Source: Fusarium oxysporum f. sp. lycopersici 4287 (taxonomy: Eukaryota; Ascomycota; Sordariomycetes; Hypocreales; Nectriaceae). Taken from it: DNA of 64,000 nt. The stretch covers positions 965,904-1,029,903 of the forward strand of contig NC_030994.1 in assembly GCF_000149955.1 (NCBI RefSeq). The letters run 5' to 3'. Shown here piece after piece: positions 22,482 to 32,560 of this stretch (position 1 is its first letter; every line of letters begins with the position of its first letter). The position numbers and the translations under genes are program-made. The notes beneath the pieces were generated by a model. The model did no database searches. It saw nothing but the letters and a program-made list of their open reading frames with translations, and was not told the DNA's origin.

Positions 22482-23882
22482 ATGACGATCCCTTCGCATT
22501 TCCATATGTCGGGCAGCTTCAATAGAGAAGGCGTGCACCCTGGCCTGTTTCGCCCACCCATCTCACCAAGCTCTAGCACCAGCTACGGATATGCTTCACC
22601 CTACAGCACAGCAACCCTCGACGGACAAGCTACGAAACGAAAGAGACCTTGCCATGATATATCGCGATCTCAAGAATTCCGCTTCCAGGATGATTCTGAT
22701 AGAAAAGGGTATTTTGGAACTCCAGTGGCTCAGATGAGGAATGAGGAAATGCGGTACCAACTTGCTGGACAGCTTGATACACCGAGTTCTGGTCCTTTCG
22801 ATAGCGGTATTCTTGGCGAGAGCATGTATTCAGACACAGATTATCGCAAGGCGCTTGGCTCAAAACGAACCCACGACGACATCGATCATGGAGCTGGACC
22901 GACACAACTGTTTAATCTGCCTCCTCAGCCGATGCAGTCCCAAGGCTGGGGTAGCTTCGCATTCTCAACTATAGGAGGTGTTGTCGGACGTGTATGGGAG
23001 TTTTGCAAGACAGGCTCATTTCGAGGTTTCCAGGCTGGCGGCGGTAAGGCCTTCACGATGAATTCCGGTAGGGTCGAAGAGCTGGACCAGACACTATTTG
23101 AGAGTCAGCATCTTCCCGGTAGATTCCCGCCATCACAAGAGGATTACTTCAACCAGCGTCAGCCTGATAACGCAGACCAAGGTGGCAACAGCGGCGCATC
23201 TACACCTACAGCACCCCATCCGAAACGAAGACATACAGACACGAAAGATGAACTTGGCAGGAATTGGGTTATGGTGAGTGATGAGAAACCAGCTGAGCCT
23301 GAACCCAAGCCTGAGCCTCCACTGCGACGTCCGTCTTATCGACCATCCCCTCGATCACGAAACTCGGGCCCCTCCATGACTACAGGTCGACGCATCAGTG
23401 CCGCTCCATCAGCCCGATTCTCTTCTGCCTCTACGCCCGGTCAGCGACGATCCACTACCAATCGCCCGACTAGTCGTCTATCACACGCAGCAGCATCACC
23501 TACTCCACGCCCTGCATCAACCGCGTCATTCGCGTCACTTGCTCCCCTCGCTTCTCCTCGGATAGAATCGCCCAGCAGGATACCTCAACCCACTCGCTCC
23601 ACACGCCGAAATACCACCATCTCATCGCCGATAACAAAGCCGTCGTCGCACCGCCGGTCTCACTCTAATGCCTCAGTAGCATCAGGACGTACATCAGCAG
23701 AAGCCAGTCCCCGTCTGACCGCAGAAGCCAAGCATCTCGCAGCACGCCGTAAGATGGAAGAACGAGATGCAGATGTGCGGATCAACGCTTTCAACAAACA
23801 ACTACAGGACATGATTCGCCAGGGTAGAGAAGCCTTGGGTACGACGATTGAAGTGGAGGGTAACTGGGAGGATGACCTGTGA
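22482..23882 (+). CDS. Fungal protein of unknown function, disordered with one conserved block
   Basis: A single exon encodes 466 residues; the ATG context AGAATGA is good. Most of the protein is low-complexity and rich in Ser, Pro, Arg and Thr. A KRKR sequence near residue 53 could be a nuclear signal. The one compact, ordered-looking block is around residues 158-190 (GWGSFAFSTIGGVVGRVWEF, then FRGFQAGGG). I believe it recurs in Pezizomycotina proteins of unknown role, and it looks like an amphipathic or membrane-touching segment. A second helix lies near the C-terminus (LTAEAKHLAARRKMEERDADV), followed by an acidic end (GNWEDDL). Many SP and RRxS sites between 280 and 410 suggest phosphorylation. 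I do not recognise a named family. Confidence 0.8.
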   Translation: MTIPSHFHMSGSFNREGVHPGLFRPPISPSSSTSYGYASPYSTATLDGQATKRKRPCHDISRSQEFRFQDDSDRKGYFGTPVAQMRNEEMRYQLAGQLDTPSSGPFDSGILGESMYSDTDYRKALGSKRTHDDIDHGAGPTQLFNLPPQPMQSQGWGSFAFSTIGGVVGRVWEFCKTGSFRGFQAGGGKAFTMNSGRVEELDQTLFESQHLPGRFPPSQEDYFNQRQPDNADQGGNSGASTPTAPHPKRRHTDTKDELGRNWVMVSDEKPAEPEPKPEPPLRRPSYRPSPRSRNSGPSMTTGRRISAAPSARFSSASTPGQRRSTTNRPTSRLSHAAASPTPRPASTASFASLAPLASPRIESPSRIPQPTRSTRRNTTISSPITKPSSHRRSHSNASVASGRTSAEASPRLTAEAKHLAARRKMEERDADVRINAFNKQLQDMIRQGREALGTTIEVEGNWEDDL

Positions 23883-24030
23883 ACGACTCCAGCTGCCATC
23901 CATCTATCTACCTCGTGACGACCCATTAGACATTTTGAAGCCACCTTCCTACCTCGTGAAATCTCTCACTGATACCCTCATTTCTTTCGTTTCTTACTGC
24001 CTGGGCAGCATCGTTGGGGAATTTGACAGG

Positions 24031-24067
24031 ACTTTTTTTTTATTTTTTTTTTTTTTTTTTTTATTTT
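24031..24067 (+). repeat. Poly-T tract
   Basis: The stretch is almost pure T, interrupted by two single A bases, about 150 bp after the stop codon of the gene at 22482. It is a simple low-complexity run. Confidence 0.85.
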
Positions 24068-25797
24068 TTAAAGGGGAGATCTTTTTCGTCGGGGAGTTGA
24101 TTAAGGATCTGGGCGTTGAAGCGAACGGAAACTGACTCTTTGCTTGTATCAGTCACACACACACACATACTTACAACTGACTGACTGATTTCTTGGCAGT
24201 TATTTATAACTGCCTGATTTATTCGTTTACCTCGAGGATCGATAACCTTGTCTAAATAAGCATAAAACCCTTTCTTCTTCTTGTCTTAAACTCCTGTTTA
24301 ACTCCGTAGCGGACCACCAGCATGGATATCCGCGAAACGGTGATATACCAACCCAGCTTCTATAATAGGGAAAACGTGAAGGGCTCGAGTCGCTCCAATC
24401 ATACGGGGCTTCGTTGTCAACAGAACGACCAGGTCCTTCTCTCTTAGACCCGGAATATCGTACCCGAAGCGGAGTATCGAAGCCCCTAGTTTATTATTGC
24501 AAGTTTGATATCATCTGGGGAACCTCAGGACAAATCCTTCCCGTTCATGGATGTTCCCTGCGGCTGACGGCCTTTGTCGGTCTTGTTAATTGACGTCTTT
24601 TCGAGGTCCTCGTATTTGTTGTTTATGTGAGAACGTTAGTCTTTGTTAACCAGCCTTGGCTACGTCTTGGCAAGGCCAGCTCAGAGGGACACCGGTGATC
24701 GTCCATTGAAGATGGGGTGCGTTGTTTTTTTATGTTCTCCTTTATGCTATGCTGGCAGGCTATCCATTAACCAGGCAGATGGACTTGGTGTGTAGGTAAA
24801 TATAGGTCTACCTTGTTGTAGATCGAACGGCTGAGGCTTGGAGTTATCCATTTTTAGGTCCTCGGGCTACTAGTTAGGGAAACATTTGATGTGATGGAAG
24901 TTGCATATCAGTAATCTCTCAGCAAAAGAAAGCTGTGATGGCCCCATAAATGATTTGCAATAGATGCATGTTTGATGAGAAAGGGGGCTGACTCGGAGGT
25001 TTTGATGCCCGGCTTGGGGTTTTATTCTTCGCTGACTGTGACTATTACGGTTATTATTACTGACTGTTGTAGTTGCCTCTGTTTGCCTTGCTTTTTGGTA
25101 GAGTCTCAGTCTCCTGAAGATAAAGCATCCATTGTGGATATGGATGGATGAGTTCGGTTATCGACGCGAGACTAAGGTAAAATTGGGGGCCCTTTTTCTA
25201 TGTTCGAGACCGTGAGAACAGACAGTGGACTCTTCGGATTGCACGGATATTGGAGTGAAGGAATAAGCTCTAGCTAATTGTGTCGAGTTGATGGGATTTT
25301 ACTTGGCAGTGATATTCGGCAATTTCTTCGGTTGAGGATATTGTATAGTATAGACTGTAGTGATGGTGTTGAGGTTTACATTGGCATACGTCAAGTGGCT
25401 TGTTGTTTGTTGCTATCTAATGCAGTGAGCATCCCGTCTGCAGGCAGAGTTCATACATCAGATAGTCGACCTAGTGAAGAGATGATTGAGAGAAACAAGG
25501 CTGCTCTTATCTTGGCGTCGTACGTGCAATTGCATCTTATCGAACCAATACCAATACCACAGCTCTGGTGAGAAAATAAGGCCTTGTCCATGTCTCTCCT
25601 CAGCTGTTGGGTTGGTGTGTAGCAAATGCTACCGTCCCCTATTCTGCGGTCAACCTATTGACAGGTCGGCGGCTACTCAAAGCGGACGCCCGATGGCCAA
25701 GACTTTTATCCCATTCGAGGGGTTATTCTCCGTTCCTGGTTTCACTTTTGGTTCTCGTGAGACAAGCCCTGTTCGGTAATCGCGAAGAGAGCCCAGA

Positions 25798-25918
25798 CTA
25801 AGGTTAAGGTTACGTTAACGTTGGCTATTTAATTTTTAACCTTAGTGAGCCTTTCCAGGGGGGTCACCCCCGGGCATGGTCTACCCGCCCTGAACCCCTG
25901 GAGCCTTCACTAAAACCT
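25798..25918. repeat. Nested inverted repeats (fold-back DNA)
   Basis: A perfect 9 bp inverted repeat, CTAAGGTTA (25798-25806) and TAACCTTAG (25837-25845), is followed by a second imperfect one. The second pairs TTAGTGA and CCAGGGG on the left (about 25843-25863) with CCCCTGG and TCACTAA on the right (about 25895-25914). Inside it GGGC/GCCC can also pair. No open frame is present. It may be a relic of a small fold-back transposon or a structured RNA; nothing in the window decides. Confidence 0.55.
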
Positions 25919-26759
25919 TGCTGGCTTTTATCGTCTGTCCAATAGTGGCTGAAACTCTTGTCTTGTGAGCACATGGCATATGCTGCTGTAAGACTCACGA
26001 GGAAATAGATAATGCTTTTGTTACCTTTTTACTCGTCGGGTCGTGATACAAGAGTACCTGAGACATACAGTACAACTGTCCTGCACAAGAGATTGGCTCG
26101 AGGATCGTCCCGCATTAGATAGCGCAATACCAGGGACATGGGTATGATCTCGTATGAGGAGCCCTTGAACCACGAGATACGCTCCCATGAGGACAAGAAA
26201 GAGGAATATGGCGTAAGAATATCGACTCTCTCGTCACTTGGACCTTCATCCACAATTCAATCATAACCAATTTAAATGCAAGGTTCCGTCGTTGCCAAGA
26301 TTCCCGAGTCTCCAGCTCTCTGCATACGATGAAACTCCAGGACCAGTCTCTGAACTCAAAACCCCTGCTGCAGTCTTTATCTGCACACTAAAGGACTAAT
26401 ACTGCACAAATAGGTACGCGCTATCAAGGGCCATAAGGGCCTCGTACGTCGACGGCAAGGTTGAGGGGAGGGATACCCATGCTCATAGCTGCCACACCCA
26501 TACCCGGCTCTGGGTGATTCAGCTCGGTACGATTTGCGCTGTGCAGTTTTCCCTAAAGTCCGCGAAAGAAATTCTGAAGGGGACGAGAAATAAGTATATA
26601 TGAAAGAAGTTCCTCTGCAGTTCTAGACGGTCTCAGGTTCAACTCAACAGCCGCAGTTCATTCACTCGTTTCTTCGCCTCCATCTCTCTTTTGAAGCTAT
26701 TCTAGTTTCAGTACTGTCGTTTACGTCCCATTACACTCTATATAATACCCTCTTCAAAA

Positions 26760-27694
26760 ATGCGTTTCTCTGTCCTCGCTACCTGCGCCGGCCTGCTGCA
26801 GCTTGCCGCTGCCGCTGTCCCTGTCGGCGTCGCCATCACCAAGTGCACTGTCGACAGAAACATCGCCCTCACTTTCGACGATGGTCCTTTCGCCTACACC
26901 AACGAGCTTCTCGACCAGCTCAAGAAATACGGCTACAAGGCTACCTTCTTCATGAACGGCGAGAACTGGGCCAACATCAACGACTACGCTGCTACCGTCA
27001 AGCGTGTCGTTGCTGAGGGTCACCAGCTCGGCTCTCACACGTATGTTTCATCATTGATATATGCTGTGTGACAGTTCGTATATGCTAACACTCACACAGT
27101 TACAGCCATCCCGACCTTGCTACCATTAGCAACGCCAATGTCCGAACCCAGATGACTCGTCTGGAGGCTGAGTTCCTCAAGATCGTTGGAAAGTGGCCCA
27201 CGTACATGCGACCCCCTTACTTCAGCTACAACGCCAACACCCTCTCCGTCATGAAGACTCTCGGATACCACGTCATCAATGCTGATGTCGACTCTCTTGA
27301 CTGGGAGTACAACACCCCGGCTGAGACCAACACTGCTCTCAACCTCTTCAAGAAGGGTATCACCAACGGTGGATCCATTGCTCTCTTCCACGATGTCCAC
27401 GAGAACACTGTCCGCAACCTCATCCCCAAGGTCCTTGACGCCGTCAAGCGCAGCACCCGCATTCGTGAGTATTCTATTTGATCATTATTCTTTGTCACAA
27501 CTAACCTTTTAATAGCTGTTACTGTTGGCCAGTGCCTTGGTGACCCCGCTGCCAACTGGTACAAGACCACCAAGCGTACCAAGCGTGACTTTGAGGATGA
27601 TGAGGAGGTTGAGGATGAGAAGACCGTTGATGAGCGCTCTCTGTCCGAGTACATTGAGCGATCTCGTTTCCGCCGTCACGCCCACCACGCTTAA
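26760..27694 (+). CDS. Secreted chitin deacetylase-like polysaccharide deacetylase (CE4)
   Basis: There are three exons (26760-27040, 27100-27464, 27516-27694), giving 274 residues. A signal peptide (MRFSVLATCAGLLQLAAAA) precedes a NodB/CE4 domain. The domain has catalytic TFDDGP (Asp40, Asp41), the zinc ligands His93 and His97 in SHTYSHPD, RPPY (131-134), DVDSLDW, and LFHDVHE with His191. All five CE4 motifs are intact, so the enzyme should remove acetyl groups from chitin or chitooligosaccharides outside the cell. The family ending CLGDPAANWY is followed by an unusual tail: KRTKR, a very acidic stretch (DFEDDEEVEDEK) and a basic His/Arg end (RSRFRRHAHHA). The KR pairs look like Kex2 processing sites. 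The ATG has the context AAAAATG. The gene is flanked by long gene-free DNA on both sides. Confidence 0.94.
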
Positions 27695-30600
27695 GCGCCT
27701 TTTGTCTACCGTTTCTTTGATGTGACTACGATTTATTGGATACATCATTGGAAAGAACTGCACTGCTCATATCTCATTTAATATCGCATATAGACAATAG
27801 ACATGTCTCTATAATATACGGCCTCACTATTAATTGTTCTTTCTTTTATCGTGATAACACCACAGACTGAAGTGAACGCCTCAAATAAAGGTCCATTTAA
27901 GCATATCTTGACGAGAGTTTAAAGTCTTACACGCGATAGGTCCACTCCCACTAACACCCTACCATTGTGGCATCCTTCGCGAGTCAGCAATGCAGAAGCT
28001 TGGACTTTTTGATGCTTATCTCTTGATTGCATCACGAGATCATCGCGATTACTGGCCAAGATGCAAGATACGAAAAACAATGCGCTGTCAGCCATTGCAG
28101 CCCAATTATCCCTGGACCCCGACATGCAAAGTATACGAGCATTGGCGAAGCAGTGAGATTCACTCAGCTTATGCCGAGATAGATACCAAGTCAATTGACT
28201 TGGCTAAGCAAACGGATCTTTTGTAAGTTCTTTTTATCACTAGTCGGCTGTTACTTGTTTAAGATATCGATGGACGATCGTTGCGATGTCTTCGTGGGGG
28301 CGAAAGGTGTCGCGTCAACGCTTGCTGTTGCCTAATGCCTATTCTCTCATCCAGTGACAAGAGGTTTTTGGAGCATTTCCTGTGAGATCGCGTCATTGTC
28401 ATGGCAGTAAATATGTGGTTCGTTTGCAGATCGGACTTGATGCCTTTCGGACCCATAATCGCGTAGCCTTACTCGGTGAACAAAGTTTGCTGACTTGGGC
28501 GGGCTCTCAGATGATCTTCATTGTCCCCGTTGAAGTAGTTACTAAGTCCATCCCAAATGCCTAGATGTATCAGATCACCTCTCGCGTTCATAGCTACGGG
28601 AGAAATGGCATAGCTAAGATCGACTTGATGACCAGCCAGAAGATTTTGCATCGTAGGTCCTCCAAGTTGGGTTTTGGCCAATGTTCAAGAGGCAAGTCTC
28701 ACAGCATCAACCACTCTGTTATCGTGACTTATGAATCACTTGATCTAGGAAGAGTTATGATATCTTGACCATATAAATCAGGCTAACAAGCTGTCAGAAT
28801 TTTGAATGTGTTAAGACGTGTTGCTGGGCTTCAGAGTATCACCATGGTCCTCAGTGAAGGTTATGATCGTAAATCTTTTGATTTTAGCTCCATTGGCCTC
28901 TCACTTTTTCGTAAGAAATATCATGCTGAGATCAATTGTAGTTTACCACAGCCTGATAGCCTCAAGTCTTGAGATGCTCTGGGTGATTCCAAGCAAAGAG
29001 TCATAGATTCTCTCCGGGCTGTTCAAGATCACATACGGCCATGAAGCCGAAAGGCAGAGGGATGACTAACAATCAAACACATAATGGGTCAATGGTACGA
29101 GTTTAGACCCTTTGAAGCTTGGCCATGGTCTGGAAGGCCTCCAACACTTACCACGCAAATTCATCTGCCGAAGGCCACTACATCCAATATGACAGTCTAG
29201 GAGAATAGCAGTAATATGGAAGAACCAGCGTGCACCAATCTCAACTCAAGCCAGATAGCGTTACCTACATTAATCAGCACCTCATCACGGATAAATACAA
29301 GCCATCCCACCGGTAACCTCATGACGGAGAGGCCATGAGTTCGGCGACGGGAGTCTTGGCATTTTATCTACCGAATCTCAGCATCCCCTGTCCAGTAGGC
29401 GAAAGCCGTACGGAGTGCGAATAGAGGCTTAGACCTGAGAGCATTACAAAAGACTTTCAAATTCATCTGCCAAGACTTGCCCCGAGTCAAGACATGCATA
29501 AATACATCTGACACAATTATCACTAGACCCTGGCATTTTAAGCATATTCTGCCCTGAAACATCATAAACTCTAACTAAGGGGCGTCTCGTCCCTTGATCC
29601 TGGTAAAAATATATAACGTAACATGGACGCCCTGACGCGCTGTCTGTCAACTGAACTTTATTCAGCACTTGTCTCGCATGCTATCATGAGTCTATTTAAT
29701 GGAAATGCAGGTGCCCTTGTATATGGTGACACGGCAGTTTCGTGTCTGAGACAGCCGGATTTGCGAATGACCCGAACTCCCGTTTTCGGAATATGAGAGC
29801 GGCACAGAAGGGATAATCGATGGATAAATGCAAGGCTCCGAGATATTGCTATTAACCTTTTGAGGCCTGGAGATGGATGATTATATAGTGTTATATGGTA
29901 CTGTAAAGAAGTTTGTATCTTTTTGAAGGCGTGCCTTATCGTGCTTCCTGAGTATTCGTTGCAGCTGGTGTTGGATCTCGTTAACGTATCTAAAGCTCTG
30001 TCTTTGGTTTGGGTAGTATTCCCTATTGAAAATTTGATCATCTAGAGCTTTCGACGTCACTTGATGCGCATCGCCACACTGCTTCTATCGAGATATGATG
30101 TATTACATGCAATCGCAAATGATGTTCGAACTCAATTCCCAAACCAGATTTGTGCTAAGATGTTGCCTATTTAGGTGGAAGTCGATGGAGTTGGTTGAAA
30201 GGATATGGCATAGATAGGCCCCTTGTCTATTATACTTTTCGTGTAATATGTTTTTAATAGAGGGTCATCATCATGCTGTGGAATGCTGATTATACCATGG
30301 CCATGCCGCCTGGGTTCGTTGATTACCAATGCCATGATGGTTTTTAAAAGCAGGCGGCTGATTGTCAGTAAGAAGGAAGAAAAGACGACAATGCCTTCTT
30401 CAATCTTTTTCTTCCTTTTTACCAAGAGGTTATGGAGGTATTTTTCGGCCTGCCCAACGCTATGATACCAAGGTTGATATTATTTGGCCGAGGCCTGGCT
30501 TATTTGCTTGAAAGCTCGGGGATATAAAGATATCAAAAGACACAAAAGTATTGAACATATTGGCGTAGGAAGGAAGTATTTAGACGAGACACGCACTCCC

Positions 30601-32342
30601 CTCCTAAAAACTATCAATGTAGTAGATGAGTATAGATAAGAATCCATCCATGAGAGACCATAAGGAATAGAGGACTGCCAACGCGAAGAACCTGGGCGAC
30701 TAGGAAGGCAAGAGAACCTAAGACCTATATCCTGAGTGATGAAAATAGTTAGGCAAGTTTTATGCATATCAGTAAGCCTTTAGACCAGTTAATTTTAGCG
30801 CTCTATTTTGACGTCAGAAGTTTTATTTCCCCCCTGAGGGACGGTTCCTAGTTGGCAAAAGAGCTCCCCATGACAGGGCTCTTATAAATACTGTCTGCCC
30901 AGAACCTATCAGAGGCATCGGCCTGGGGAAAATCCTCACGGTGTTTCCCTTTTGTCTTGGGTGGGCTCTGTCAATAGGTGCTTCTGACTTACATACGCTA
31001 TGGCTCTGAAGGGTAATGAATCTTATGGCAAGATCGTGAGGAATTACATTGTCCTTGAGTTATTCTTTTTTTTTCTTCCCCCATATTATAGGTTTCGTCC
31101 CATTCTGAGAGGATAACTTGGAAATATGTGCTAGTTAACCACTCGTAGGGAGAAATATTCTACATTCAGCAGGAGACAATGTATGAGTTTGAAAAAGTTG
31201 TTGAGAATTTCGTCTTCAGAGCACGGGGTTTGGCCTTCTAGATATGCTACAGGCCATATATAAATATGCTGCAGCGGATGAATTTAGAGCCCCTGTGAAT
31301 TTTTGACAGTGATGCTGTTCTTTCGATTCAAGCTGAAAACAGCAGATCTACTCGTTTACGGGGTGCAATGAGGACGAGATGGTTAGGTACTATAGCTTGT
31401 TTACTTTACCCGGAAGACATGTAATATTTAATAACTCATAAATTGAAGGCATGACTACATCTTGACAGCCATTGTACTGGAGTATGCTACCAGCTGGTCG
31501 TTGTGGTGTTGATCGGCTCGCCTATGACGGGATCTCGGTGACATGCTGTCGATACGCCGGACAAAAGACGGGAATGAAGAGAGGATGAGATTTTCAGTGG
31601 CGTCACTGGGTCACGGGGAGCTCGTGCAAGTCTCGACCCTTGGCGTGGGTGGAATCGACGATTAGTGGCGGAAGTCGGAGGGAAGAGGCCGCGCGACGGA
31701 CCGAGAGTGAAGAATGATCGTGTGTGTGTGTTTTATAACGAACAAACGGGGAGTTGAGAGAATTATGATAAATGGATGTAAGGAGCTGTACTACTGTTGT
31801 CTAGGGTCTCTGATGCTTAAGAATACTTCTCCTCATAAATTCTACCTCGAGGAAATATCATAAGTTTGTTTACAAGTGACGGCTGTCGAACCGAACATCA
31901 TGATAGTGAATTCTCTGATTCTGATGTACGTAATTAGCCCATGTCTTCGACCCTTGTTCTGGATGTCGGGGAGGTCGGGGAGTTGTCGAGGCCCTTGATG
32001 GATCCGATGACCCTCAACGCCAATGAATGTAGCCGATGACCGATGGCCGATAATCCGTCCGTCTCCATATAATTTTTGGAGGGGACTCCCTAAGAAACCG
32101 TCATCAAGACCCTTTCTTTATCTGGGGAATGCAGGAGGATAAAGCAATCACTTATGGAGACTATAGGAGAATGAGGTCAGAGTATTTTCAGTGTCTCGAT
32201 TTCATCAGAAATCCAATCTATCATCAGATTCATTACGTGCAAAGTCCCCGTTTATACACCGACGTCCCGACACCCGTGATCAGAAATCTCCACTTGGAAC
32301 CTAGACGAAAAACCACACGGCGACTACCGACAACCGTGAGAA
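27695..32342. other. Gene-poor region of about 4.6 kb
   Basis: No coding sequence is supported on either strand; the open frames are short and lack coding bias. It contains one good copy of the short inverted-repeat element (30702-30840) and a GT run near 31723-31731. The right part is upstream DNA of the Zn2Cys6 factor. An ATG at 32129 opens a frame continuous with that gene and would add 144 residues, but they have no family character. Confidence 0.45.
30702..30840 (+). mobile_element. MITE-like short inverted-repeat element, copy C
   Basis: The copy is about 139 bp. Its left end is GGAAGGCAAGAGAACCT and its inverted right end is GGGGGGAAATAAAACTTCTG. The core CCTGAGTGATGAAAATAGTT with AGGCAAGTTT matches copies A, B and D. 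It is non-coding and lies in the gene-poor stretch between chitin deacetylase and the Zn2Cys6 factor. Confidence 0.7.
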
Positions 32343-32444
32343 ATGGCCACCCCGGCGGCCGTCTTGGAGCGCATCCGCGGCCTGCTCATGGTCAAGGGGG
32401 CGCCCAACGAGTCACGACCAATTTTCCGTTCCCTTCTTCCCTAG
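32343..32444 (+). CDS. Candidate 33-codon upstream ORF of the Zn2Cys6 factor
   Basis: The ATG has a strong context (GAGAAATGG). It opens a 33-residue frame that starts MATPAAVLERIRGLLMVKG, ends in RPIFRSLLP and stops with TAG at 32442-32444, 116 bp before the main ATG at 32561. It is in a different frame from the main gene. Codons are strongly G/C-ending, unlike the AT-rich DNA around it, which suggests selection on the peptide. Such an upstream ORF would be expected to lower or tune translation of the factor. It could also be a missed first exon. The call rests on context and composition only. Confidence 0.45.
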   Translation: MATPAAVLERIRGLLMVKGAPNESRPIFRSLLP

Positions 32445-32560
32445 AGACATCAATTGACGACCCGCAACTGTCAATCTCCCCGTCGCTTCAACCTCCAAAA
32501 TCAAAAAGAGAGGACTGCTTAAGCCGACGACCCGAAAGCCAAAGGACAGAGAGTTCAGTC

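Larger units (their letters stand above)
23883..26759. other. Intergenic region of 2.9 kb
   Basis: No gene is supported. It holds a T-rich tract (24031-24067), a short CA repeat near 24155, an inverted repeat pair (24405-24413 with 24478-24486) and nested fold-back DNA (25798-25918). The last ~170 bp form the chitin deacetylase promoter, with TATATATG near 26595. Small open frames in this area show no coding character. Confidence 0.4.
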
